A stretch of 64,000 nucleotides of DNA from Neisseria bacilliformis (GCF_014055025.1 NZ_CP059571.1:124001-188000); one strand, 5' to 3'; numbered from the stretch's first letter, positions 41,194 to 50,136 are shown. Notes: generated by a model not told the origin, from the sequence alone. A program made the numbers and translations.

Positions 41194-41221
41194 AAATAGG
41201 GAAGAAGAGAAACTTTTCAAG
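41194..41221 (-). promoter_or_regulatory. sigma-32 (RpoH) promoter of dnaK
   Basis: On the minus strand CTTGAAA (41215-41221), 13-bp spacer, CCCTATTT (41194-41201). Same layout as the grpE promoter. Confidence 0.7.
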
Positions 41222-41296
41222 TGCTGTGTTGTAAAAAAATCACAACTTTTTGAATTTTAAAATCAAACCGTTATGCGGTTTTTGCTGCCTACCGGC

Positions 41297-41328
41297 TTTT
41301 CAGACGGCCTCAAAAGGCCGTCTGAAAA
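41297..41328. terminator. terminator of grpE
   Basis: TTTTCAGACGGCCT-CAAA-AGGCCGTCTGAAAA, 16 bp past the grpE stop. Inverted order of the DUS pair compared with most others here. Confidence 0.75.
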
Positions 41329-41344
41329 TGCCTCTGTGCCGTGT

Positions 41345-41893
41345 TTATTGCGCCGTGTTTTCTGCGGCGGCTTTGGCGACGGTTACCATGGCCGGACGCA
41401 ATACGCGGTCGGATAGGGCGTAGCCTTTTTTCATCACGCCGACCACGGTGTTCGGCTCCTGATCGCTTTCCACAGCCTGCATGGCCTGGTGGCGGTGCGG
41501 GTCGAGTTTGTCGCCCGGCTGCGGGTTGATTTCGCTGATGTTTGTGTTTTCAAACGCTTTGTTCAACTCGTTCAGCGTCATTTGCACGCCCGTTTTCAGC
41601 GCGTCGAAATTGCCGCTTTGGTCGAGCAGGGCCATTTCCAGATAGTCTTTCACGGGCAGCATTTCGGCGGCGAATTTCTGGCCGGCGAATTTGTATGCGT
41701 CGGCGGTTTCCTGCTGGTGGCGGCGGCGCAGGTTTTGTTCGTTGGCCAGGCCGCGCAATTCTTCGTCTTTCAGACGGCCTTCAAGCTCCTCTACTTTGGC
41801 TTGCAGCTCTTCGTAGGTAGGCGGGGCGGCTTCGGCGGGCTGTTCGGCAGCGGGGGTTTGTTCTTCTTCGGGTGCAGGGTTTTGTTCGTTCAT
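41345..41893 (-). CDS. grpE: nucleotide exchange factor GrpE
   Basis: Releases ADP from DnaK. The 182-residue protein has an acidic disordered N-terminus, a long coiled coil (YEELQAKVEELEGRLKDEEL), RRRHQQETADAYKFAGQKFA, and the C-terminal beta domain (QAMQAVESDQEPNTVVGVMK, GYALSDRVLRPAMVTVAKA). The start at 41891-41893 (MNEQNPAPEE) matches neisserial GrpE; an upstream ATG at 41932 adds 13 basic residues and lies inside the promoter region. Confidence 0.97.
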   Translation of the reverse strand: MNEQNPAPEEEQTPAAEQPAEAAPPTYEELQAKVEELEGRLKDEELRGLANEQNLRRRHQQETADAYKFAGQKFAAEMLPVKDYLEMALLDQSGNFDALKTGVQMTLNELNKAFENTNISEINPQPGDKLDPHRHQAMQAVESDQEPNTVVGVMKKGYALSDRVLRPAMVTVAKAAAENTAQ

Positions 41894-41940
41894 GCTTTTG
41901 CCTTTTTTGAGATGACGGAATGGGTTTTTCATGCGTGACT

Positions 41941-41968
41941 ATATAGGGCCGTCTGAAAGGGTTTCAAG
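41941..41968 (-). promoter_or_regulatory. sigma-32 (RpoH) promoter of grpE
   Basis: On the minus strand CTTGAAA (41962-41968), 13-bp spacer, CCCTATAT (41941-41948). A DUS occupies the spacer. Confidence 0.7.
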
Positions 41969-41996
41969 CGCGGGCGCAATGCAGGGGTCTTTTGGA

Positions 41997-42031
41997 GAGG
42001 CCGTCTGAAAAACCGGTTTTCAGACGGCCTC
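41997..42031. terminator. DUS-pair hairpin
   Basis: GAGGCCGTCTGAAAAACC with its complement directly following; upstream of grpE. Confidence 0.65.
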
Positions 42032-42110
42032 TTGCTTTTTCTCCGCTCAAACCAACTGCCGACCCCGAAAAAATGCGTGCGTGGCTGCGCCGCACACGTT
42101 GCATAAGGGC

Positions 42111-42146
42111 AGAGGCCGTCTGAAAAACGTTTTTCAGACGGCCTCT
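42111..42146. terminator. palindromic terminator of mltA
   Basis: AGAGGCCGTCTGAAAAACGT is the left half of a nearly perfect 36-bp palindrome, 15 bp past the mltA stop. A fragment of the GTAGGGTGTGT repeat arm lies at 42075-42098. Confidence 0.75.
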
Positions 42147-42160
42147 TGCTGCGGGCGGGG

Positions 42161-43489
42161 TCAGGGGGTGTAGCGCGGGTTCATGCCGTTGGGCAGGAGC
42201 TGCCAGACGTAGCCGGGGTGTTTCATTTTACCGGCGGTGCGGCCGGCTTCGTCGCCGTAGCCCCAGAAGAAGTCGACGCGCACCGCGCCTTTGATTGCGC
42301 TGCCGGTGTCCTGCGCCATGATGAGGCGGTTGAGGCCGTGGCGGGTGTCGGGGTGGGTGGTGGCGAGGAAGAGGGGCGCGCCGAGGGTGATGTAGTGTTT
42401 GTCCACCGCGCCGGAGTAGCCGCCGGTGAGCGGGGTGCCGAGTGCGCCGACGGGGCCGTCGCCGTTGTTTTCGAGGACGCGGAAGAAGACGAAGCTGGGG
42501 TTTTGGCCGAGGATTTCGGCCAGCCGCTGCGGGTTTTGCCGGATGTAGTTTTTGATGCCCTGCATGTCGGTCTGCGCCAGCGGCAGGTAGCCTTTGTCGG
42601 CCATGTAGCGGGCAACGGAGACATAGGGGTATTCGTTTTTATCGGCATAGCCGAGGCGGATGTAGCGTCCCTGCGGGGTTTTCAGACGGCCCGAACCTTG
42701 GATTTGCAGGAAGAAGAGTTCGACGGGGTCGTCGGCGTAGCCGAGGACGGGAGCTTTGCCGTTGAGCGCGCCGGCGTTGATTTCGCGGCGGGTGTGGTAG
42801 GGGACGAAGCGGCTGCCTTCAAAACGGCCTTTGAGGGCTTTGCTGCGTTCGTTGGTCGGGAAGGCGGCGAGGTTGGCGGTGTAGCTGCCCGCGGGGTCGA
42901 TGACGCCGCTGTTTTGGCCGGTTTGGCGGACGCGCACGGTGGTTTTGCTGTTGCGCAGGGCGGCGGGCAGTTCGACGGAGACGAAGTCGTAGGGGATGCC
43001 GTAGATGGGGAAGCGGGCTTGGGCGGTGGGGCTTGCGCTGCCGTGGAGGACGGGTTCGTAGTAGCCGGTTACGGTGCCGGCGGGGCTACCGTTGCCGTTT
43101 ACCTGCCAAGGGGTGAAATACTGCTCGAAGAAGTGGCGGGCGGCGTGGTTGTGGCGCGGTGTTTGCGCGGCCTGGATGCAGACGCTCTGCCAGCCGGGCT
43201 GGTTTTGCAGTTTGGCGCAGCCTTTGAGGAAGGATTCGAGGGAGGCGGCGAAATGCTGGTGCGTCCACTGCGGCAGGGCGGAATAGTCGGCGGCGGTGTA
43301 AACCGCGCCGCCGCCGGATACGCTTGTGCCGGCGGGGGCGCGCTGGCCGGCCGGCTGCGGCGGCAGACGGGTGTTGACGGGCGGCAGGGTTTGGCCGGCG
43401 GGGGCAGGTTTGGGGGCTCTTTTCGACGGGCAGGCGGCCAGTAGGCAGGCCAGCAGCAGGATGCCGCCGCGCATTAGGGTTTTGTTCAT
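42161..43489 (-). CDS. mltA: membrane-bound lytic murein transglycosylase A (GNA33 type)
   Basis: Outer-membrane lipoprotein cleaving peptidoglycan to anhydro-muropeptides, known as GNA33 in meningococcus. The 442-residue precursor has a lipoprotein signal (MRGGILLLACLLAACPSK; lipidated Cys in LLAAC). Recognisable blocks are TPWQVNGNGSPAGTVTGYYE, ARFPIYGIPYDFVSV, FEGSRFVPYHTRREINAGAL and RLIMAQDTGSAIKGAVRVDF. WGYGDEAG completes the barrel with the conserved aspartates. The start at 43487-43489 (MNKTLMRGG) is chosen; ATGs at 43504 and 43471 are alternatives that keep the signal. Confidence 0.95.
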   Translation of the reverse strand: MNKTLMRGGILLLACLLAACPSKRAPKPAPAGQTLPPVNTRLPPQPAGQRAPAGTSVSGGGAVYTAADYSALPQWTHQHFAASLESFLKGCAKLQNQPGWQSVCIQAAQTPRHNHAARHFFEQYFTPWQVNGNGSPAGTVTGYYEPVLHGSASPTAQARFPIYGIPYDFVSVELPAALRNSKTTVRVRQTGQNSGVIDPAGSYTANLAAFPTNERSKALKGRFEGSRFVPYHTRREINAGALNGKAPVLGYADDPVELFFLQIQGSGRLKTPQGRYIRLGYADKNEYPYVSVARYMADKGYLPLAQTDMQGIKNYIRQNPQRLAEILGQNPSFVFFRVLENNGDGPVGALGTPLTGGYSGAVDKHYITLGAPLFLATTHPDTRHGLNRLIMAQDTGSAIKGAVRVDFFWGYGDEAGRTAGKMKHPGYVWQLLPNGMNPRYTP

Positions 43490-43510
43490 ACGGTTTCGAT
43501 GCAAAGGGAA

Positions 43511-43541
43511 AGGCCGTCTGAAATGCTTTTTCAGACGGCCT
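43511..43541. terminator. DUS-pair hairpin
   Basis: AGGCCGTCTGAAATGC...TTTTTCAGACGGCCT between trpC and mltA, both minus-strand. Confidence 0.7.
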
Positions 43542-43710
43542 GAAAAACATGAGAAGGGAAAACGACGGCACTATACCACAAGGCCGCCGCCGCGCCGTTT
43601 TGGCGGGCGAGAAGCGGCACGTCAGGGCGGCGGGCGGTGCGGCGCAGAGATGCCGGGGCGTGTCGGCATTCGGTTTGACAAACGGTTTTTTAAGAAAAAA
43701 GCGTGGCCGG

Positions 43711-43795
43711 GTTGGACACCTGCGGGCATTTTTGACGCGGCAGGCAGGTGTTTTTGTCAAAAACACCCGCCGCAAGGCTGATTGGCGGCAGCCCC
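43711..43795. repeat. GCCGCAAGGCTGA dispersed repeat, long copy
   Basis: GTTGGACACCTGCGGGCATT, a hairpin GGTGTTTTTGTCAAAAACACC and CCGCAAGGCTGATTGGC; about 85 bp shared with 57484-57569. It ends 11 bp before the trpC stop. No gene is seen in 43490-43805. Confidence 0.75.
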
Positions 43796-43805
43796 CAAAC
43801 AGACC

Positions 43806-44588
43806 CTAGAACAGTTTGGCCACTTCGGCGGCGATGTCGTCGGCACGCATGAAGGTTTCGCCGATAAGGAAGGTATGCACGCCGTGCGCGCGCATGAATT
43901 CGATGTCTTCGCGGCTGCGGATGCCGCTTTCGGTTACCACGGTTTTGCCCGCCAGATGCGGCAGCAGGCGCAGGGTTTGGCCGAGGCTGACTTCAAAGGT
44001 ACGCAGGTTGCGGTTGTTCACGCCCACCAGCGGCGTGGTGAGGCGGGCGCATTTTTCCAACTCGGATTCGTCGTGCAGTTCGAGCAGCACATCCATGCCC
44101 AGGGCGTGCGCCGCCTGTTCGCAGCGTTCCAGCATACCGGCATCGAGTGCGGCGGCAATCAGCAGTACGGCATCCGCGCCCCATGCGCGCGCCTGATACA
44201 CCTGATACTCGCCGATGATGAAGTCTTTGCGCAGCACAGGCAGCGACACGGCGGCGCGGGCTTCTTGCAGGTAGGCAGGCGAACCTTGGAAATAGGTTTC
44301 GTCGGTAAGTACCGACAGACAGGCTGCGCCGGCGCGTTCGTAGTCGGCGGCGTGTTCGGCCGGGCGGAAATCGGCGCGGATCAGCCCTTTCGAGGGGCTG
44401 GCTTTTTTGATTTCGGCAATCACAGCGGGCAAACCGGCCGCGTGTTTGGCATGAATCGCACGGACAAACCCGCGCGGCGGCGCGGCGGCTTCGGCGCGGC
44501 GGCGGATTTCGGCGAACGGCACGGCGGCTTCGGCGGCGGCGGCTTCGACGGCTTTGGTGGCGAGGATTTTTTCGAGGATGTCGGTCAT
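43806..44588 (-). CDS. trpC: indole-3-glycerol phosphate synthase
   Basis: Tryptophan pathway ring-closing enzyme. The 260-residue TIM barrel has catalytic [67 protein letters not shown] and [14 protein letters not shown]. The start at 44586-44588 ([12 protein letters not shown]) is family-typical. Monofunctional, not fused to TrpF. No other trp genes are adjacent, as is usual in Neisseria, where trp genes are scattered. Confidence 0.98.
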   Translation of the reverse strand: MTDILEKILATKAVEAAAAEAAVPFAEIRRRAEAAAPPRGFVRAIHAKHAAGLPAVIAEIKKASPSKGLIRADFRPAEHAADYERAGAACLSVLTDETYFQGSPAYLQEARAAVSLPVLRKDFIIGEYQVYQARAWGADAVLLIAAALDAGMLERCEQAAHALGMDVLLELHDESELEKCARLTTPLVGVNNRNLRTFEVSLGQTLRLLPHLAGKTVVTESGIRSREDIEFMRAHGVHTFLIGETFMRADDIAAEVAKLF

Positions 44589-44651
44589 GGTTGCTCGCAA
44601 AGGAAGGGGGAAACGGCCGATTATATCGGCGGGGACGGGTTTGGAAAACGG

Positions 44652-44710
44652 ACAGGCCGTCTGAAAGCGCAGCTTCGGCGTAGCCAAAATACGGTTTTCA
44701 GACGGCCTGT
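44652..44710. terminator. DUS-pair hairpin of the DUF3079 gene
   Basis: ACAGGCCGTCTGAAA and TTTCAGACGGCCTGT across a loop that holds a remnant of the dRS3-like repeat leader (GCGCAGCTTCGGCG). Confidence 0.65.
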
Positions 44711-44711
44711 T

Positions 44712-44978
44712 TTAGTGTTTGAGCGGCAGCTTGATGTGCGGTTTGGCCTTTTTCGCCGCGCTTTCGGCAGGCAACAGGCCGAGTTCGCGCTGCTGCTGCT
44801 CGCTCAGCAGATTGCTCCAATCGCCTTTTTTATACCACTGGGCCCCGTCGAGTTCGCACGGATGCTGGATGCGCTCGCAGCCGTTGCCGCATTGCAGGTC
44901 TTCGGCGGAACAGTATTTCTCGCAACCCCAGCAGATGCGCTCGGGATGCTTGGGGAAAATGGGAAATTTCTTGGCCAT
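44712..44978 (-). CDS. DUF3079 domain protein
   Basis: A small cytosolic protein (88 residues) with four conserved cysteines in RICWGCEKYCSAEDLQCGNG plus CERIQHPCELDG, which could bind zinc or an iron centre, and a basic tail. DUF3079 has no established function. CAAGGAAGCGTG precedes the ATG at 44976-44978. It stands alone upstream of trpC. Confidence 0.85.
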   Translation of the reverse strand: MAKKFPIFPKHPERICWGCEKYCSAEDLQCGNGCERIQHPCELDGAQWYKKGDWSNLLSEQQQRELGLLPAESAAKKAKPHIKLPLKH

Positions 44979-45511
44979 CACGCTTCCTTGTGTAAAGTCG
45001 GAAAATGATACACCTTTTATGAATGTTTTACAGTGCGGCCGTCTGAAAACCGGCGGCAGCAGACTGCGGGCAAAAAAACAGCCACTGCACATTCCCACAA
45101 TATGCAGCGGCTAATCCCCAACTCTGCCTTCCCGAGCAGAGCCGACGGCAGGCCGTCGTCAGGGTTCGCGTTTTCCGTAATGTATTTGTTTTCTGATGCT
45201 TGCGCATCCGTTAAGAACGACCGGCACGCTGTGCGCCGGTAAAATATTTTAAGCAACGCATGTGCCAAACTTAACCGTGCTTCAAACACGTTGGCAGATT
45301 ACTGATATAAAAGGAAATAATTTAATCGGTTTTTTTTACCGCTTAACCACAACGGCAGCACCCCGTACATTTTGCGCCGCATTCCGACAGCCGCCCTTTC
45401 GGCAAAATGGGCAGGTTTATGCCGATTTGCGGCAGACCGTTAGCATATTAAATGAACCAACGCAAGACAAATCAAGGCAATACAGAGCATCGGGCGGCAT
45501 ATGGCGCATTT
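44979..45511. other. 533-bp stretch without a supportable gene
   Basis: Short open frames exist on both strands, but none has a ribosome site, codon bias or recognisable sequence. A hairpin ACCGGCACGCTGTGCGCCGGT lies at about 45221-45241. One degenerate DUS is at 45038-45048. AT content rises toward 45300-45480. Confidence 0.5.
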
Positions 45512-46384
45512 TTACCATGTTGCCGACAAAGCGCGGTGATCGGAATGTATCCACGGCAGAGGCCGCACCCGCACATGCGTGTTTTTGGCGAACACATGGT
45601 CGATATTGAGAAAAAACGGTTTCCACGTCGGCAGATAAAAACGGGTTTGCGCCCTTACGCCCGCTTCGGCGGCAAAACGGCGGTACAGCGGCGAGAACGG
45701 GCTGCTGTTCATGTCACCGGCCACCACGGCTTTGTTTTCCGCCGCAACGGCGCGGGCGGTGTCGCGCAAATAGTCGGCACGGTGCTGCGCCAGCGTACCG
45801 CTGACGGGCGGCGGCGGATGGAGGGCGTAAACGGCGGTATCGCCGGAAACGGCGCGGATATAGGGATAACCGTCGGAAAAGCGCACTTCGCAGGCCGATA
45901 AGGGCTGCCTGCTCCACACGGCCAGCGCAAAGGGGCTGTCGGATTCGCGTTCGCAGCCGTAAGGATAATGCCGGCGCAGCTGCACCCAGCCCGTATCGGC
46001 CAAATCGATTTCCGCCAAAGCCAGTATGTTGGCATCCGCATCAAGCAAGGCGGCGGTTTCGGCCTGCGGCTGCGGGTTGTCGAGATTGACGTTGTACCAA
46101 ACCAGGCTGTGCCGCGTTTCAGACGGCCTGTGTATCTCGAAAGGCTGCATCAGCCAAAATGCGCAAACAAAGACGCAGGCCGCCCACAGCCAACGCCGCC
46201 TGCCACCGCGAAACAGGGCGGCGAGTAGAAAAACCGCCGCATAATAGGGCATGAAATGGGCGAACAGTTCGGCAAACCAATGCGCCGCGCCGAGCTGTCC
46301 GGCAATGGCGGCAGCCAGCGACAAAATAGCCAATGCGTTCAGCCGTCTGATAAAAAATTCCCGCCATGAAAAAGTGTTCTTCAT
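45512..46384 (-). CDS. endonuclease/exonuclease/phosphatase family membrane protein
   Basis: A 290-residue protein with three N-terminal hydrophobic segments (about 15-35, 46-60, 66-80) and a C-terminal EEP-fold domain. Metal and catalytic residues are visible: N98/N100 (VWYNVNLDN), E125 (LALAEIDL), D224/N226 (VAGDMNSSPFS), D262 (LNIDHVF), and D282-H283 (SDHRAL). The catalytic domain probably faces the periplasm; substrate (nucleic acid or phospho-lipid) is unknown. The segment HRPSETRHS at 85-93 is DUS-encoded. It stands alone. Confidence 0.87.
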   Translation of the reverse strand: MKNTFSWREFFIRRLNALAILSLAAAIAGQLGAAHWFAELFAHFMPYYAAVFLLAALFRGGRRRWLWAACVFVCAFWLMQPFEIHRPSETRHSLVWYNVNLDNPQPQAETAALLDADANILALAEIDLADTGWVQLRRHYPYGCERESDSPFALAVWSRQPLSACEVRFSDGYPYIRAVSGDTAVYALHPPPPVSGTLAQHRADYLRDTARAVAAENKAVVAGDMNSSPFSPLYRRFAAEAGVRAQTRFYLPTWKPFFLNIDHVFAKNTHVRVRPLPWIHSDHRALSATW

Positions 46385-46432
46385 TTATATGTTCCGTTTG
46401 CCTGAAAACACTGCCGTCCGATGATATAGGAA

Positions 46433-46471
46433 AGGCCGTCTGAAAACCGCAATAATGTTTTCAGACGGCCT
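46433..46471. terminator. DUS-pair terminator of gltX
   Basis: AGGCCGTCTGAAAACCGC...TTTTCAGACGGCCT, 15 bp past the gltX stop. Confidence 0.8.
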
Positions 46472-46485
46472 GTTGCATTCCCTTC

Positions 46486-47880
46486 TTACGAGCGGATGCG
46501 GCGCAAGACTTCTTCTTTGCCGATCAGTGCCAGCACGGCATCCACCGACGGGGTTTTGGCGGTGCCGCACACGACAAGGCGCAGCGGCATGCCGAGTTTG
46601 CCCATTTTGATGCCCTCTTCTTCGCAGAATGGTTTGAAGAGTTCGTGGATGGCTTCGGCATTCCAGTTGTCCACAGCTTCGAGGCGTTCGGCAAAACGCA
46701 GCATACGCGCGGAGGCTTCTTCGTCCCAGTGTTTGGCGACATCAGCCTCGGCGGGCGTTTGTTTTTCGTAGAAATACAGGCATTCGTCGGCGAGCGCGTT
46801 CAAATCTTGGGCTCGGTCTTTCACCAGCGCGAGCACGTCTTCCAGCGCGGGGCGGGCGGTGTCGCGGATACCGCGTATGGCGAGGCGGTCTTTCAAGAGC
46901 GCGGCCAGTTTGTCGTTGGGCGTGGCTTTGATGTGTTCGCCGTTGATCCAATAGAGTTTTTTCAAATCCATGCGGCTGGGCGAGGGGGACACGTCTTTCA
47001 GATCAAACCACTCGGTAAACTGCGCCATGGTGAAAAATTCGTCGTCGCCGTGCGCCCAGCCGAGGCGGGCGAGGTAGTTGAGCATGGCTTCGGGCAGAAT
47101 GCCCATCGCGTCAAACTCGGTGATGGCGACGGTGTCACCGCTGCGTTTGGAGATTTTGCGGCCTTGTTCGTTGAGAATCATCGGCAGGTGGCCGTATTCG
47201 GGCAGGGTCGCGCCGACGGCTTTTAAGATGTTGATTTGTTTGGGTGTGTTGTTCACATGGTCGTCGCCGCGAATCACATGGGTGATGCCCATGTCGAAAT
47301 CGTCCACCACCACGCAGAAGTTGTAAGTGGGCGTGCCATCGGCGCGGGCGATGATGAGGTCGTCGAGGGCTTCGTTGGGGATGGCGATTTCGCCTTTTAC
47401 CAAGTCCTGCCAGCGGGTAATGCCTTCCAGCGGCATTTTGAAACGCACCACCGGCTCGCGGCCTGCGGGGATTTCGGGCAGGGTTTTGCCCTCTTCCGGC
47501 CGCCAGCGGCGGTCGTAAGTGGCCGTGCCTTCTTTTTCGGCCTGATCGCGCATGGCTTCGAGTTCTTCTTTGCTGCAATAGCAGTAGTAGGCGTGGCCTT
47601 TTTCGAGCAGCTCGGCGATCACTTGTTTATAGCGATCAAAGCGGCGGGTTTGGTAAACTACATGATCGGCGTTGTCGTAGTTGAGGCCGACCCAGTTCAT
47701 GCCCTCGAGAATGATGTTGACAGATTCAGCGGTGGAGCGGGCAAGGTCGGTGTCTTCGATACGCAGTAAAAACTCGCCTTTGTGGTGGCGGGCATACGCC
47801 CATGAAAACAGGGCGGTGCGCACGCCGCCGATGTGCAGATAGCCGGTGGGGCTGGGGGCGAAACGGGTTTTGACGGTCAT
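46486..47880 (-). CDS. gltX: glutamyl-tRNA synthetase
   Basis: Charges tRNA-Glu. The 464-residue class I synthetase starts MTVKTRFAPSPTGYLHIGGV (HIGH-like motif near 16) and has WGDDHVNNTPKQ-type sequence (VIRGDDHVNNTPKQINILKA less its ends) and KMSKS-like KISKRSGDT near residue 240. The C-terminal helical anticodon domain ends VLALIGKEEVLRRIRS. The start at 47878-47880 is fixed by homology. Confidence 0.98.
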   Translation of the reverse strand: MTVKTRFAPSPTGYLHIGGVRTALFSWAYARHHKGEFLLRIEDTDLARSTAESVNIILEGMNWVGLNYDNADHVVYQTRRFDRYKQVIAELLEKGHAYYCYCSKEELEAMRDQAEKEGTATYDRRWRPEEGKTLPEIPAGREPVVRFKMPLEGITRWQDLVKGEIAIPNEALDDLIIARADGTPTYNFCVVVDDFDMGITHVIRGDDHVNNTPKQINILKAVGATLPEYGHLPMILNEQGRKISKRSGDTVAITEFDAMGILPEAMLNYLARLGWAHGDDEFFTMAQFTEWFDLKDVSPSPSRMDLKKLYWINGEHIKATPNDKLAALLKDRLAIRGIRDTARPALEDVLALVKDRAQDLNALADECLYFYEKQTPAEADVAKHWDEEASARMLRFAERLEAVDNWNAEAIHELFKPFCEEEGIKMGKLGMPLRLVVCGTAKTPSVDAVLALIGKEEVLRRIRS

Positions 47881-47913
47881 TGTTGTCTTTCCAATCGGTT
47901 TTAAAACGGTTTG

Positions 47914-47973
47914 AGGCCGTCTGAAAACATTTTCCGGTTTTGGCTGCGCCGAAGTGATACTTTCAGACGGCCT
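47914..47973. terminator. DUS-pair hairpin of ogt
   Basis: AGGCCGTCTGAAAAC and CTTTCAGACGGCCT at either side of a 30-nt loop, 3 bp past the ogt stop. Confidence 0.6.
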
Positions 47974-47975
47974 GT

Positions 47976-48527
47976 TCAGAATAAAGAGGCATTGCCGCTT
48001 TCCAATGCCAGCAATGCCTGTTTGCGCGGCAGGCCGCCGGCATAGCCGGTGAGGCTGCCATTGCTGCCGATAATACGGTGGCAGGGAACGATGATGGAGA
48101 TTTTGTTTGCGCCGTTGGCGGCGGCAACGGCGCGTATCGCTTTCGGATTGCCGAGCGTTTCCGACTGCTGTTTGTAGCTGCGCGTTTCGCCGTAAGGGAT
48201 GGTTTGCAGGATGTGCCATACCTGTTTTTGAAACGATGTGCCGACCAAATCCAGCGGCAGATCGAACTTCTGCCGTTGTCCGACGAAATATTCGCCCAGC
48301 TGGCGACGCAGGTTCTGCGTTTCATCGGTTTCTTCCGTTGCAAAACCATAGGCGTGATGGTGCAGGCACACCGCTTTCAATTCACGATCCAAATGTTGCT
48401 GGCCGTCAAATTCGAGCAGACACAAGCCTTGCGGTGAAAAAACAGCCGTCATCCGACCCAAGGGCGTTTCAACGCCGACGCGGTTCAAACAGTTTTTTTC
48501 AGACGGCCTCACAGCGTTTTTAGTCAT
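47976..48527 (-). CDS. ogt: methylated-DNA--[protein]-cysteine S-methyltransferase
   Basis: Repairs O6-alkylguanine by transferring the alkyl group to its own cysteine. The 183-residue protein has the acceptor motif IIVPCHRIIGSNGSLTGYAG, helix-turn-helix FQKQVWHILQTIPYGETRSY, and RAVAAANGANKI. An N-terminal RNase-H-like domain precedes it. The start at 48525-48527 overlaps the yigZ stop by about eight bases, so translation is coupled. Residues 7-11 (RPSEK) are DUS-encoded. Confidence 0.95.
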   Translation of the reverse strand: MTKNAVRPSEKNCLNRVGVETPLGRMTAVFSPQGLCLLEFDGQQHLDRELKAVCLHHHAYGFATEETDETQNLRRQLGEYFVGQRQKFDLPLDLVGTSFQKQVWHILQTIPYGETRSYKQQSETLGNPKAIRAVAAANGANKISIIVPCHRIIGSNGSLTGYAGGLPRKQALLALESGNASLF

Positions 48528-49149
48528 CAATTTGCCCTTCCGGCGCAAAGTCTTCCTGTATTTCTATCGCCCGCGTCTGTCGCCAGGCCGCGATACAGTT
48601 TTCGTAAACCGACAGCGGCACGCGTACAGTCAGGAGGCAGTCAAGCTGCAAATCCTGCGCCACGATTTCGGCGCGGTGCTGTTTGGCGATTCTTACGGCA
48701 TCGTTCAAATTCGGATAGGCGCAGCGCAGAGAAACGGTTTTTTCGATGTTTTTTTCGATGATTTCCGCCGTTTTCAAGGCTTCGGATGCGGCGGTTTTGT
48801 AGGCATGAATCAGCCCGGGAACGCCGAGCAGCGTGCCGCCGAAATAACGCACGACAATAATCAGCACATCAGTCAGACCGAAAGAATCGATTTGCCCGAG
48901 TATCGGCCGCCCCGCGCTGCCCGCAGGTTCGCCGTCGTCGTTGGCGCGAAATTGCAGGCCGTCCGTACCAAGCCGGTAGGCATAGCACCAATGCCGCGCC
49001 TTGTGGTGCGCCTGCCGCTGCGTATCCACCAATGTTTTCACTTCATCAACAGTGCGCACGGGATAGGCATAGGCGATGAAGCGGCTGCCTTTGTCTTTGA
49101 ACTCGGCTTCGGCGGACGCGGCGAGGGTTTGGTAAACGGTGGGAGACAT
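48520..49149 (-). CDS. yigZ: YigZ/IMPACT family protein
   Basis: A 209-residue protein of the UPF0029/IMPACT family, a two-domain fold with possible RNA- or ribosome-linked function; exact role unsettled. The family block KGSRFIAYAYPVRTVDEVKT, HHKARHWCYAYRLG, DDGEPAGSAGRPILGQIDSF and VVRYFGGTLLGVPGL is complete. A C-terminal DUF1949-type domain follows. It overlaps ogt downstream. Confidence 0.93.
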   Translation of the reverse strand: MSPTVYQTLAASAEAEFKDKGSRFIAYAYPVRTVDEVKTLVDTQRQAHHKARHWCYAYRLGTDGLQFRANDDGEPAGSAGRPILGQIDSFGLTDVLIIVVRYFGGTLLGVPGLIHAYKTAASEALKTAEIIEKNIEKTVSLRCAYPNLNDAVRIAKQHRAEIVAQDLQLDCLLTVRVPLSVYENCIAAWRQTRAIEIQEDFAPEGQIDD

Positions 49150-49160
49150 TCGCTTGCGGA

Positions 49161-49189
49161 AGGCCGTCTGAAAAGTTTTCAGACGGCCT
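49161..49189. terminator. DUS-pair terminator of the etf operon
   Basis: AGGCCGTCTGAAAA directly meets TTTTCAGACGGCCT; followed by TTTCACGTGAAA, itself a perfect palindrome. Confidence 0.75.
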
Positions 49190-49203
49190 GTTTCACGTGA
49201 AAC

Positions 49204-50136
49204 TCAATTTTTTAATGCGGCGGTAAGCTGCGGCACAATTTCAAACAAATCGCCGACAATGCCGTAATCGGCGACATTGAAAATCGCCGCATCGGGATCT
49301 TTATTGATGGCAACAATGGTTTTGCTGTCCTGCATACCGGCGACGTGCTGGATTGCGCCGGAAATGCCGACGGCAATATACAGCTCGGGCGCAACCACTT
49401 TGCCAGTCTGTCCGACCTGGTAATCGTTCGGCGCGTATTCGGCATCCACCGCCGCCCGCGACGCACCCACCGCCGCGCCAAGCGCGTCGGCCAAAGGAAA
49501 AATCAGTTTGTCGAAATTTTCTTTGCTTCCCAAACCCTTACCGCCGGAAACCACCACTTTTGCCTGCGTCAGCTCGGGACGTTCCAACTGCGGCAGTTCG
49601 CGGCTGATGAAACGGCTGAGGTTTTGCGCGGGCACAACGGGCACTTGCACTACTTGCGCATTGCCGCCTTCTTCCGCTGCCGCAAAGGCGGTTGTGCGGA
49701 AGGTCAGCACCAGTTTCGGTTCACCACATTTCAGTGTAACCAGCGCATTGCCCGCATAAATCGGACGCACGAAAGTATCAGCATCCACAATTTCCACCAA
49801 ATCGGAAATCTGAGGGCAATCCAGCAGCGCGGCGATGCGCGGCATCAGGTTTTTGCCGAAAGCATCGGCGGCGACGGTGAGATAACGGTAATCGGCGGCC
49901 AGAGATACGGCCAGAGGCGCGAGTTCCTCCGCCAAACCCTCGGCATAATGCGGCGCGTCGGCTAACAGCACCTTTTCCACACCAACAAGACGCGCCGCCT
50001 GCGCCGCAACGGCCTGTGCGCCGCTGCCCGCCACCAAAACATGCACCACGCCGAGTCGGGCGGCGGCGGACACGGCATGCAGCGTGGCGGGATTCAAGGT
50101 TTGGTTGTTGTGTTCGGCAATTACTAAAACGCTCAT
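49204..50136 (-). CDS. etfA: electron transfer flavoprotein subunit alpha
   Basis: FAD-binding half of ETF, carrying electrons from acyl-CoA and other dehydrogenases to the quinone pool. The 310-residue protein has an N-terminal domain ([20 protein letters not shown]) and the diagnostic FAD block [77 protein letters not shown]. Two adjacent ATGs exist; the second (50134-50136) has the better spacing from GAGGAGG. It is 10 bp after etfB. Confidence 0.98.
   Translation of the reverse strand: MSVLVIAEHNNQTLNPATLHAVSAAARLGVVHVLVAGSGAQAVAAQAARLVGVEKVLLADAPHYAEGLAEELAPLAVSLAADYRYLTVAADAFGKNLMPRIAALLDCPQISDLVEIVDADTFVRPIYAGNALVTLKCGEPKLVLTFRTTAFAAAEEGGNAQVVQVPVVPAQNLSRFISRELPQLERPELTQAKVVVSGGKGLGSKENFDKLIFPLADALGAAVGASRAAVDAEYAPNDYQVGQTGKVVAPELYIAVGISGAIQHVAGMQDSKTIVAINKDPDAAIFNVADYGIVGDLFEIVPQLTAALKN

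Noticed and set aside
45017-45289. A 90-codon frame on the minus strand in the gap between the DUF3079 gene and the EEP gene.
   Set aside because: Contains translated DUS sequence, has no ribosome site and no recognisable or biased composition.
49190-49203. TTTCACGTGAAAC near the etfA stop, and again at 51905-51917, as a regulator site.
   Set aside because: It is a perfect palindrome occurring twice, but both copies lie at gene 3' or 5' junctions inside one operon with no promoter nearby, so there is nothing to tie it to control.
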